Made by a program: the position numbers and the translations under genes. DNA of 13,291 nucleotides from Acidaminococcaceae bacterium (GTDB lineage: Bacteria; Bacillota; Negativicutes; Acidaminococcales; Acidaminococcaceae). Of the stretch, positions 1-5,808 are shown in pieces (position 1 is the first letter of the stretch; every line of letters starts with the position of its first letter). The notes under the pieces were generated by a model. That model did not search any database. It was given only the letters and a program-made list of their open reading frames with translations, and was not told where the DNA came from. Location of the stretch: assembly GCA_022653215.1 (NCBI GenBank), contig JALCSJ010000046.1, positions 1 through 13,291 on the forward strand, given 5' to 3'.

Positions 1-95
1 TCGTATTTCTTGTCCTTGAATTTAACTTTTTCCGCACTTACCGGCAAGGCAAGCAGGAAAATAAAGCCTAAAAGTAATGCTAAAAATTTCTTCAT
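1..95 (-). CDS. Secreted or membrane-anchored protein, 5' part only
   Basis: The first 31 codons of a leftward gene run off the left edge. They begin MKKFLALLLGFIFLLALPVS and continue into a lysine-rich stretch. Two lysines, a hydrophobic core of about 17 residues and a VSA|E-type cleavage site make a classical Sec signal peptide, so the product is exported. An AGGGGG ribosome-binding site (104-109 on the complement) lies 8 bases before the ATG. The other nearby ATG, at 101-103 on the complement, hits a stop three codons later, which fixes the start. The mature protein is almost entirely outside the window, so no family can be named. It is divergent from the PocR-LuxR gene and separated from it by 500 bp. 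Confidence 0.75.
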   Translation of the reverse strand, partial: MKKFLALLLGFIFLLALPVSAEKVKFKDKKY

Positions 96-131
96 CCTAT
101 CATCCCCCTAGTTTAAAATTTCCTCAAATAT

Positions 132-140
132 ATTTTACCA
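132..140 (-). promoter_or_regulatory. Probable extended -10 promoter of the leftward secreted-protein gene
   Basis: Read on the complement, this is TGG-TAAAAT, an extended -10 element (TGn plus a 5/6 match to TATAAT). The predicted start of transcription is near 125, giving a leader of about 30 nt before the ATG at 95. The -35 region is poor (TATTAA at 17-bp spacing), which is usual for extended -10 promoters. Called from sequence only. Confidence 0.4.
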
Positions 141-209
141 TAGGAAAAAGTTATTTAATATAATTTTGTTAAAAATTAAGGAGAATTGTGTCGTTTTATA
201 CATCATATT

Positions 210-225
210 GACTAAAACTTTAGTC
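210..225. repeat. Perfect interrupted palindrome, possible operator
   Basis: GACTAAA-AC-TTTAGTC has 7-bp perfect arms and a 2-bp spacer, the size and symmetry of a site for a dimeric repressor or activator. It lies about 85 bp upstream of the leftward promoter and about 120 bp before the start predicted for the candidate RNA. It has no T run, so it is not a terminator. What binds it cannot be told from the sequence. Confidence 0.4.
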
Positions 226-309
226 CTAGCAATTTTAAAATAATGTGCATATTTACTTCGTTAGCCTCAATACTTTAGAAACTTAATGTCTTAGAATTAA
301 GTACAAGAG

Positions 310-339
310 TTCAGAAAACAGTTTAAATAACTGTATATT
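310..339 (+). promoter_or_regulatory. Candidate promoter of the non-coding RNA, with an inverted repeat in the spacer
   Basis: TTCAGA (310-315, 4/6 to TTGACA), an 18-bp spacer and TATATT (334-339, 5/6 to TATAAT) give a predicted start at about 346. That is exactly where the closing helix of the candidate RNA begins. The spacer contains the inverted repeat CAGTT-TAAAT-AACTG (319-333), which could be an operator between the -35 and -10 elements. The hexamers are imperfect, so this is a moderate call strengthened by its position. Confidence 0.4.
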
Positions 340-345
340 CTTGCT

Positions 346-485
346 CTTGGGAGTCTCGTGGGATTATTGGCTAAAATATTTTGGGTGGTGTTTGGTTTTC
401 TCCTCTTTTTGACTACCCCTACTGTCCATTTGCGTAGTTTCAAACTTTTCCCGAAGATAACCTTCTCCACGGGCTCCCAATTTTT
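346..485 (+). ncRNA. Candidate structured non-coding RNA, about 140 nt, unknown family
   Basis: The two ends of this segment pair. TTGGGAG (347-353) plus CTCGTGG (355-361) match CCACGGG (467-473) plus CTCCCAA (474-480), giving 14 bp with one bulged T at 354. TTTTT (481-485) follows at once. Inside, GGGTGGT (383-389) pairs with ACTACCC (412-418), and GAAG (453-456) with CTTC (462-465). Two pairs, T356-G472 and G387-T414, are G-U wobbles only on the plus strand; on the minus strand they would be A-C mismatches, so the plus strand is the transcribed one if this is RNA. A -10-like box ends 6 bases upstream of the segment. The fold, a long closing stem around a loosely structured centre, is broadly 6S-like. 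I cannot match it to 6S or any riboswitch, and it could also be a leader of the downstream gene. Confidence 0.45.
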
Positions 486-530
486 AAATGTGCCAATTCT
501 GTTAACTTTGTCAACTTTTTTCAACATCTA

Positions 531-559
531 TTGTAGTTGTGTTAAGCAGGATTTATAAT
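531..559 (+). promoter_or_regulatory. Sigma-A promoter of the PocR-LuxR/kinase/regulator cassette
   Basis: A perfect -10, TATAAT (554-559), lies 17 bp after TTGTAG (531-536), which keeps the TTG of the -35 consensus. The predicted start is about 566, leaving a 30-nt leader with AGGAG at 581-585 before the ATG at 596. The weak -35 half suggests dependence on an activator. Confidence 0.6.
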
Positions 560-595
560 CAAGTTATATAATCTGGTAATAGGAGAGAGAGCAAT

Positions 596-1318
596 ATGGT
601 GAAATGTTATATGGGTCAAAATTGGTTAAATATTGTAGGAAAAGAAAAATTACAGACATTTCAAGATGCCTTTGCTCAGGCATACAATCTTGGTATGCGT
701 TTCGAAGATGTACAAGGAAAATCTTTAACGGTTTCTGCTAAAGCCTCTCTTCTTTGCCATAAACTTCAAGAAAAAAATAAGACATATTGTATTGAGGAAC
801 ATAAAAAAGCACGGGAAGAAACAACGGATTGTGAAGAAACCAGGTATTTTACCTGTAACATAGGAGTTTCTTATTTTATCTGCCCGGTTTTTTGGCAGAA
901 GGATGTGGTTGCCTATGCCAGGGTAGGCTGCTATATTTCCCGGCACAGCAGTTTGCCGGAAAGGTATATTAAAGACTATAACATTCCTGTCTTTACTGCT
1001 GCTCAAATCAAAAATATTGGTTATTTGCTTACGAAGACACTGGAATTATTAAATGTTAACTATCAAAAAACATATAAGACAGCACAAAATGCAACTTTAC
1101 TAAATCCTGAACCAATCACTGATGATAGGCTTAGTACCAGAGAACAGGAAGTAGTTGGACTGCTCTGCAAGGGCTTTACCAATAAGCAGATTGCTGAAAG
1201 TATGGTCATTAGCGAAAAAACCGTAAAAACTCATATTAGCAATATCCTTAATAAAATGAGTATGCGAGATAGGATGCAGGTAGTGCTATATTTTCTTAAG
1301 GGAAAAATGGCTGTTTAG
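596..1318 (+). CDS. PocR-domain sensor fused to a LuxR-type DNA-binding domain (transcriptional regulator)
   Basis: A 240-aa cytoplasmic transcription factor. Residues about 15-150 resemble the PocR ligand-binding domain, known from propanediol-utilisation regulators and thought to bind small organic ligands. The match rests on LLCHKL (C54), C65, CNIG (C87, where many relatives have CHxG), then FICPVF and a glycine-rich strand. The domain also carries C79, C96 and C112, an unusual number. Residues 179-236 are a LuxR/GerE helix-turn-helix, LSTREQEVVGLLCKGFTNKQ followed by IAESMVISEKTVKTHISNIL, with the conserved K-T-V-K-x-H recognition region. The start is set by AGGAG at 581-585, and the ATG is the first in frame. 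It leads a cassette with the kinase 24 bp downstream. PocR domains are usually joined to AraC-type or kinase modules; the LuxR pairing is less common. The ligand and target genes cannot be read from the sequence. Confidence 0.8.
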   Translation: MVKCYMGQNWLNIVGKEKLQTFQDAFAQAYNLGMRFEDVQGKSLTVSAKASLLCHKLQEKNKTYCIEEHKKAREETTDCEETRYFTCNIGVSYFICPVFWQKDVVAYARVGCYISRHSSLPERYIKDYNIPVFTAAQIKNIGYLLTKTLELLNVNYQKTYKTAQNATLLNPEPITDDRLSTREQEVVGLLCKGFTNKQIAESMVISEKTVKTHISNILNKMSMRDRMQVVLYFLKGKMAV

Positions 1319-1342
1319 CCATAAGAGAAGGAAAGGGGAGAC

Positions 1343-3262
1343 ATGGTAAGAAAAAAAATACTATTATTGCTTGTGACAGTAGTGATTATACCTATTATGC
1401 TCTTGACTATCGCAGCTAATAAAACTGGGCAGCAGGCTCAGGAAAAGGTTATGATAACCACTTTGGAAACAGGCATGAAAATTGTCCGGGGAGAAATGCA
1501 GGAAAGGAAAAACGGCATGCGTAGAGTATGCAACTTTTTAGCTTCCTCTTCTCAAGTGCAAAAAGCCGTATTAAATAAGGATACTAACTATTTATCACTT
1601 CGTATTGGAGATTTGAAAAATTATTTTGAATATGTTGACTATGTTGTGGTAGTAAACAAGAACAATGGTTTTCTGGCAAAACTGGCGCCGGATATGCGCT
1701 ATGCTTCTATAGGTAAACTAGGTAAATTAGTTAGAACCGCCATGTATCAACGGCGGGTTATTTTTTCTGAAGAATTAATTCCTTTGGATGAATTGTTCGT
1801 AGCAGGCAGTAAAGACTACGACAAATTTTTAGTTTCGGAAAAAAACATTCCGGATATTAGCCAGCATAAAACCATTCGTCAGGCTATGATTTCTTTGGCT
1901 ATTGTGCCTATCTACAGGGGAGGCAATGTTGACGATGTAATTGGTGCCATTGTAGTAGGAGATATTTTTAATAATGATACGGCTTTTCCCAATAACGTCA
2001 GCACATATTCTGACGATGCTATAGTACTGGCCAGTACCGGCGGCATTCGCGTGGCATCTAATTTTGCCAAAGAAGGGGGCAAAGATTTTATAGGTACGGC
2101 CATGGCTAAGGAGGATCCGGAGACACCTAATACGAAAAAGCTTTCACCACACTATCTAAGTACTTTGAATATAGCGGGGACACCCTATAAAATCATGAAT
2201 GAAGTGCTGTATGACAGTACTAAAGCACCTATTGGTTTTCTTGGGGTAGGTTTGCCGGAAACAAGTTATTATACATTGAATGCGGCTGATGATCGGTTAT
2301 TCATTATGTTTAGCCTTTTGGCATTAGTGATGTTGGCTTTTAGTGTTTGTTATGTTCAACATTATTTAAAGGATTCAGAAGGAGAAAAAGAAGCCTACAG
2401 ACATAAGATAAAAGAAGCTTATAGTAAACAACTATATCTTACCAATGAACTTCGTCACCTAAATAGCAAATTAGAAGCCCAGGTACAGGAGCGAACCCAG
2501 CATCTGGCTACGGTTATAGAGAAATTAAAACAGGCAGATGAGGTAAGAACCAGGTTTATGGCCGGGTTAAGTCACGAATTGCGTACTCCTCTAAATATTA
2601 TTATTAGTTCGGCACAGGTTTTACAAGACCAGCTTTTAGGTCCTCTTAATCCTAAACAAGAAAATTATGCTAAGGGAATTTATAGTTCGGGAGAACATTT
2701 ACTATCGCTGATTAATAATTTGCTGAGTATGTCCAAGCTGGAATTTGGTAAGGAAAAACTGCAATTTACGAGTTTCTGCCTGAAAAATTTAGTGGAAGAA
2801 GTAGTAAGAAACGTGAGAAAATATGACCCCGACAAGCATTTGAATATTACGGTGGGTTTTGTAGAATCAGGTCTTTGTATAGAAGCAGATATGCAAAAAC
2901 TCCGTCAGATTATTTACAATCTCATGTCTAATGCGGTAAAGTTTACACCGGCAGGTGGTCAGATAGCCGTAAAAACAGCCAGAGACGGTGCAATGGTTCG
3001 TATCACGGTAGAAGATAATGGCGTAGGCATGAGTAAAGAAGACTTGGCTAAGGTGTTCAAGGAATTTGAACAAGGTAAGAATGCTTCTAAGGTTAAATAT
3101 ACCGGAAGCGGACTGGGTCTGGCTATTGTTAAATATTTAGTGGAACAGCACGGTGGTACTGTTTATCTGGAAAGCGAACTGCAGAAGGGATGCAAAGTTA
3201 CGGTGCTATTGCCTATGAGTGCCAGGGAATACTTGGCAGAAAGAAAGCAGGTGAAAGAGTAA
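1343..3262 (+). CDS. Membrane-bound sensor histidine kinase with a Cache-like extracytoplasmic sensor
   Basis: A 639-aa kinase. An N-terminal membrane segment (about 5-25) and a second (about 319-338) bracket roughly 290 extracytoplasmic residues whose size and strand pattern suit a double-Cache ligand sensor. No HAMP domain is evident: a coiled-coil-like segment (about 345-400) runs straight into the HisKA domain, FMAGLSHELRTPLN, with phospho-acceptor H411. The HATPase domain is intact: N box IIYNLMSNAVKFTP (N526, N530), G1 box DNGVGM from D558, F-box-like FKEFEQG, and G2 box GSGLGLAI (588-595). It should therefore phosphorylate a partner. That partner is most likely the response regulator starting 4 bp after its stop. 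The start ATG follows AAAGGGGAG directly. The sensed compound is unknown. Confidence 0.9.
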   Translation: MVRKKILLLLVTVVIIPIMLLTIAANKTGQQAQEKVMITTLETGMKIVRGEMQERKNGMRRVCNFLASSSQVQKAVLNKDTNYLSLRIGDLKNYFEYVDYVVVVNKNNGFLAKLAPDMRYASIGKLGKLVRTAMYQRRVIFSEELIPLDELFVAGSKDYDKFLVSEKNIPDISQHKTIRQAMISLAIVPIYRGGNVDDVIGAIVVGDIFNNDTAFPNNVSTYSDDAIVLASTGGIRVASNFAKEGGKDFIGTAMAKEDPETPNTKKLSPHYLSTLNIAGTPYKIMNEVLYDSTKAPIGFLGVGLPETSYYTLNAADDRLFIMFSLLALVMLAFSVCYVQHYLKDSEGEKEAYRHKIKEAYSKQLYLTNELRHLNSKLEAQVQERTQHLATVIEKLKQADEVRTRFMAGLSHELRTPLNIIISSAQVLQDQLLGPLNPKQENYAKGIYSSGEHLLSLINNLLSMSKLEFGKEKLQFTSFCLKNLVEEVVRNVRKYDPDKHLNITVGFVESGLCIEADMQKLRQIIYNLMSNAVKFTPAGGQIAVKTARDGAMVRITVEDNGVGMSKEDLAKVFKEFEQGKNASKVKYTGSGLGLAIVKYLVEQHGGTVYLESELQKGCKVTVLLPMSAREYLAERKQVKE

Positions 3263-3265
3263 ATA

Positions 3266-4204
3266 ATGAGTAAAATTTTAATAGCTGACGACAATGAGCA
3301 AAATAGCGGTATTTTGCAGGATGTATTGGAAAGCTTTTCTTATGACGTAGTATTAGCTGCTTCCGGCGATGAAGCTTTGTATCTAGCCAAGGAGGAAAAG
3401 CCTGACATTATTTTATTGGATGTAATGATGCCGGGACTTTCCGGCTATGAAGTATGCCAGAAGATTAGGCAGAATCCGTCTACCAGTCATATGCCGGTGG
3501 TACTTTTAACTGCACTCAGCGAAGTTGAAGATAGAATTCACGGCTATAATGTAGGTGCGGATATTTTTATGACCAAACCTATTAATTATAAAGAATTAAT
3601 GGCTATGATTAAAAAATTCCTGAAAGAAAAAGGGGACTTGGATTTAAGGGAACCCTTGGATAAAGTGGTAAATTTTCTCAGTGATTTTTTGCCTCCCGCC
3701 GGAAAACAGGAAGTGTCAGGAGAATTGTTCTTGGCTGTGGAACAGAAATATGGACGTCAGATGATTCATGCTTTGCAGCTGCCGGATAAGGCAGCACGCT
3801 ATTTAGATATTGCAATCCGCGTACAAGGATTGAGCAGATGCATTCAGGAAGATAAAGGTAAAGGAAAAATTAAAAAGGCCTTATCTGAATTACAGATGGG
3901 CAAATGGCTTTTGCCGATTTTGACATATACAGAAAAGAAATCTCAATTATCTCAGAAAGAAGAGCAAAAGGGTTTTTGCCCAGACAATGACAATAGTGAA
4001 GATGCCGAATTTTTAGGTAAGGTAGCAGAAATTTTCCTGGTATTAAAAACCTACGCAGAATTTTACAAAGACCATAAAGGCAATAGGTCAGATGCACTGA
4101 CTGATCTTCGGAGAGCTGCCAAGGCCGGTCAATGTAATCCCCTCATTGTAGAACAGCTGGCAGAGATTGTGAAAAACAGAATGCTTTTAGAAGATTTGCA
4201 GTAA
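3266..4204 (+). CDS. Response regulator: REC domain plus a degenerate HD-GYP-like output domain
   Basis: A 312-aa protein. Residues 1-120 are a complete receiver: acidic pocket D8-D9, phospho-acceptor D52 in LLDVMMPGLSGYE, T82 and K104. There is no DNA-binding helix-turn-helix. Residues about 150-305 are helical and follow the order of an HD-GYP phosphodiesterase without its catalytic residues. ALQLPDKAARYLDIAIRVQG occupies the helix ending in the HD motif, with Q187-G188-L-S-R where HDxGK is expected. LQMGKWLLPIL fits the following helix. GFCPDN (236-241) sits at the GYP loop, and a helix with DALTDLRRAAKAGQCNPLIV matches the usual end of the domain. All metal ligands appear lost, so cyclic-di-GMP hydrolysis is not expected; binding or protein contact is more likely. 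It lies 3 bp after the kinase stop and is its presumed partner. The HD-GYP reading is mine by eye; REC is certain. Confidence 0.85.
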   Translation: MSKILIADDNEQNSGILQDVLESFSYDVVLAASGDEALYLAKEEKPDIILLDVMMPGLSGYEVCQKIRQNPSTSHMPVVLLTALSEVEDRIHGYNVGADIFMTKPINYKELMAMIKKFLKEKGDLDLREPLDKVVNFLSDFLPPAGKQEVSGELFLAVEQKYGRQMIHALQLPDKAARYLDIAIRVQGLSRCIQEDKGKGKIKKALSELQMGKWLLPILTYTEKKSQLSQKEEQKGFCPDNDNSEDAEFLGKVAEIFLVLKTYAEFYKDHKGNRSDALTDLRRAAKAGQCNPLIVEQLAEIVKNRMLLEDLQ

Positions 4205-4305
4205 CAAAATAGCGATGCTTTTTGGATTTTCATATGATTTGTGTTAAAAAGCAGGAAATAAGGTAATTGAATAGAAGTGTAATTATTGAACAAAAAAAAA
4301 GAGAC

Positions 4306-4347
4306 AAAATGCATAAGTACTATAATTCTAGTACTTATGTATTTTTT
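4306..4347 (+). terminator. Intrinsic terminator of the signalling cassette, probably bidirectional
   Basis: CATAAGTACTA (4312-4322) pairs perfectly with TAGTACTTATG (4329-4339) around a 6-nt loop. Flanking A and T tracts extend the stem to about 17 bp, and the run at 4342-4347 supplies six T. Nine A at 4292-4300 give a T run on the other strand, so it can also work in reverse. Confidence 0.85.
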
Positions 4348-4355
4348 ATAAGTAC
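4348..4355 (+). repeat. Third copy of ATAAGTAC just outside the terminator
   Basis: ATAAGTAC occurs in the left arm of the terminator (4313-4320), inverted in the right arm (4331-4338), and again here directly after the T run. This third copy could pair with the right arm in place of the left arm, or the three may be protein half-sites. An 8-bp match in AT-rich DNA may also be chance. Confidence 0.3.
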
Positions 4356-4375
4356 AATAGCTAAAAAGTTACCAA

Positions 4376-4414
4376 ATACAAAAACTTTTTTAAAAAAAGT
4401 TGAAGTTTTTGTAT
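4376..4414. repeat. Large inverted repeat immediately upstream of the liv promoter
   Basis: ATACAAAAACTT (4376-4387) is matched perfectly by AAGTTTTTGTAT (4403-4414), a 12-bp inverted repeat with a 15-bp centre. The centre overlaps a second, nested palindrome (AACTTTTTT at 4384-4391 facing AAAAAAGTT). It ends 8 bp before the -35 hexamer. There is no T run on the plus strand after the right arm, so it is a poor terminator for rightward transcription. An operator for a dimeric or tetrameric regulator, or an upstream A/T-tract element that binds RNA polymerase, fits better. Confidence 0.5.
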
Positions 4415-4422
4415 AAAAATGA

Positions 4423-4452
4423 TTGACAAAAGTGTGAAACATTATTTATAAT
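4423..4452 (+). promoter_or_regulatory. Strong sigma-A promoter of the liv operon
   Basis: TTGACA (4423-4428) and TATAAT (4447-4452) both match the consensus perfectly, with an 18-bp spacer and A/T tracts upstream. Predicted start is about 4459. A promoter this good implies high basal expression that would have to be held down by a repressor if it is regulated. The inverted repeat ending at 4414 is the obvious candidate site. Confidence 0.85.
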
Positions 4453-4509
4453 AGTAGCCAATCAACTAAAACGATGATTTTACCAAAAATAAGGAAAAAG
4501 GGTGATGAA

Positions 4510-5691
4510 ATGAAAGCATGGAAAAAAGCTGCAAGCGCCATCGGTGTCGCAGCAGTGATGACTTCGCTTTTCACTGGGTGCGGTGCAGGCGGAGGAAGTA
4601 AAAAAGCAGCAGATGCAAAAGAAATCGTAGTAGGTGCACATTTTGAATTGACAGGTAACGTAGCCAATTATGGCAAATCCACCATGAGTGGTGTCCAGAT
4701 GGCTATTGATGAGGCTAACGCAAAAGGTGGCGTCTTGGGTAAGAAAATCAAGATGGTCACAGGGGATAACAAATCCGAGCCTTCTGAAGCAGGAAATACC
4801 GCCACTAAGCTGATTACAAAAGATAAGGCGGTCGTCTTGATCGGACCTGCAACCAGTGGCTGTGTAGCTGCCAGTATTCCTATTGCCACAGGCAACAAAG
4901 TGCCTTTGATGGCTCCGGTTGCTACAGCTCCTAATATTACTTTACAAAAAGACGGCAAGGTTCAGCCTTTCGTTTTCAGAGCCTGCTTTATTGATCCGTT
5001 CCAAGGTAAGATTATGGCTACCTTTGCTTCCAAGACTTTGAAAGTAAAGAACATTGCAGTATTCTTTGACTCTTCCAGTGATTATTCCAAAGGCTTGGCA
5101 GAAGTATTTGGCAAGACTGTGGAAGGTGCCGGTGGCAAGATTGTTGCTAAAGAAGCTTTCTTGGCTAAGGACGTTGACTTTAAAGCTGCACTGACTAAGT
5201 TAAAGGCCAGCAACCCTGATGCTCTGTATGTTCCCGCTTATTATGAAGAAGTTTCCAAGATTATTAAGCAGGCTAGAGAAGTTGGTATGAATTGTCCTAT
5301 TCTGGGCAGTGATGGTTGGGATTCACCTAAACTGGCAGAAATTGCCGGCAAGGCTGCTTTAAACAATACATATTTCTGCAGTGCTTATTCTGCTCAAGAT
5401 AAAGATCCTAAGATTCAAAACTTTATTAAAGCGTATAAGGCGAAATTCAATGCAGAGCCTGATAACTTCAGTATTCACGGTTATGATGCAGCTTTGGTAG
5501 TATTGGAAGCTATTAAGAGAGCCGGTTCTACTGATGGTGTGAAGATTGCAGAAGAAATCGCAAAGATGAAGGATTTCCCTGTGGCTACAGGTAAGTTCAC
5601 TGTTGACCCGCAGCACAATCCTGTTTCCGGCGGTATCATCATCGAGTTAAAAGATGGTGTACAAACCTTTAAGGAAAAGATCAATCTGTAA
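4510..5691 (+). CDS. livJ: Branched-chain amino-acid ABC transporter, substrate-binding lipoprotein 1
   Basis: A 393-aa type I periplasmic-binding protein of the LIV/Leu-Ile-Val family that captures substrate outside the membrane for LivHMGF. A lipoprotein signal peptide ends in LFTGC with lipidated C24, then a glycine/lysine linker. Family features are ELTGNVANYGKS near the mature N-terminus, GGVLGKK, DNKSEPSEA, IGPATSGC, FRACFIDPFQG and GSDGWDSP. I start at 4510 because AAGGGTGA lies just upstream and a proper signal peptide begins there. An in-frame ATG at 4474 would add 12 residues but has no ribosome-binding site. It is first in the operon, followed by a hairpin terminator and a paralogue about half identical by eye. 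C118 and C159 are conserved in both copies. The substrate could be leucine, isoleucine, valine or a related ligand; the sequence does not decide. Confidence 0.93.
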   Translation: MKAWKKAASAIGVAAVMTSLFTGCGAGGGSKKAADAKEIVVGAHFELTGNVANYGKSTMSGVQMAIDEANAKGGVLGKKIKMVTGDNKSEPSEAGNTATKLITKDKAVVLIGPATSGCVAASIPIATGNKVPLMAPVATAPNITLQKDGKVQPFVFRACFIDPFQGKIMATFASKTLKVKNIAVFFDSSSDYSKGLAEVFGKTVEGAGGKIVAKEAFLAKDVDFKAALTKLKASNPDALYVPAYYEEVSKIIKQAREVGMNCPILGSDGWDSPKLAEIAGKAALNNTYFCSAYSAQDKDPKIQNFIKAYKAKFNAEPDNFSIHGYDAALVVLEAIKRAGSTDGVKIAEEIAKMKDFPVATGKFTVDPQHNPVSGGIIIELKDGVQTFKEKINL

Positions 5692-5715
5692 TCAAGTATT
5701 TACGTGTCAATCCAG

Positions 5716-5750
5716 CGTCGGATAGGGATATACTCTGTCCGACGTTTTTT
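5716..5750 (+). terminator. Hairpin-T terminator or attenuator between the two livJ genes
   Basis: CGTCGGATAG (5716-5725) pairs with CTGTCCGACG (5735-5744), 10 bp with one wobble and a 9-nt loop, followed by TTTTTT (5745-5750). No good promoter follows before the next gene, so some read-through must occur. The likely effect is more livJ 1 message than downstream message, and protection of the livJ 1 3' end. Confidence 0.8.
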
Positions 5751-5808
5751 ATCAAAGGCGATATAAAGGGGGATTGTAAAAAAAAAGACAAATGAGGGGG
5801 AAGTAAAA

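Larger units (their letters stand above)
96..595. other. 500-bp AT-rich intergenic region between divergent genes
   Basis: I see no convincing protein-coding gene here. The two short open frames (358-558 forward and 297-527 reverse) lack ribosome-binding sites and overlap the RNA-like structure. The region contains a leftward promoter (132-140), a 16-bp interrupted palindrome (210-225), a rightward promoter with an internal inverted repeat (310-339), a candidate structured RNA (346-485), a weak hairpin plus T run (501-521), and the PocR-LuxR promoter (531-559). This is unusually rich for a simple divergent spacer. Confidence 0.6.
4205..4509. other. Intergenic region between the signalling cassette and the liv operon
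   Basis: The first 90 bp hold only a loose inverted repeat (TGCTTTTT at 4216-4223 and AAAAAGCA at 4246-4253, 22-nt loop). They are followed by a strong terminator (4306-4347), a stray ATAAGTAC copy (4348-4355), a large inverted repeat (4376-4414), the liv promoter (4423-4452) and a leader of about 50 nt ending in AAGGGTGA before the ATG at 4510. No small gene or known riboswitch is apparent. Confidence 0.6.

Noticed and set aside
381..420. GGGTGGT followed by a matching ACTACCC, reminiscent of a T-box antiterminator
   Set aside because: The conserved ACCGCG part of the T-box sequence is absent, no stem I specifier features are seen, and the next gene is a regulator, not an amino-acid gene.
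346..485. Assignment of the candidate RNA to 6S RNA
   Set aside because: The closing stem and open centre are only generally similar; I could not see the conserved central-bubble sequence and will not name the family.
501..521. GTTAAC-TTT-GTCAAC followed by T6 as a terminator
   Set aside because: The stem has only six positions, one of them an A-C mismatch on the plus strand; too weak to call, although it might help end the candidate RNA.
297..527. 76-codon open frame on the reverse strand
   Set aside because: No ribosome-binding site, no recognisable domain, and it overlaps the paired RNA structure.
358..558. 66-codon open frame on the forward strand
   Set aside because: It would start with GTG without a ribosome-binding site and runs through the RNA structure and the next promoter; the hydrophobic look comes from T-rich sequence.
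4474..4509. Upstream start for livJ 1 at 4474
   Set aside because: No ribosome-binding site, and it would put 12 charged residues in front of a proper lipoprotein signal; 4510 has AAGGGTGA upstream.
5762..5767. TATAAA as a possible -10 for livJ 2
   Set aside because: No -35-like hexamer at 16-18 bp upstream, and the window there is occupied by the terminator stem.
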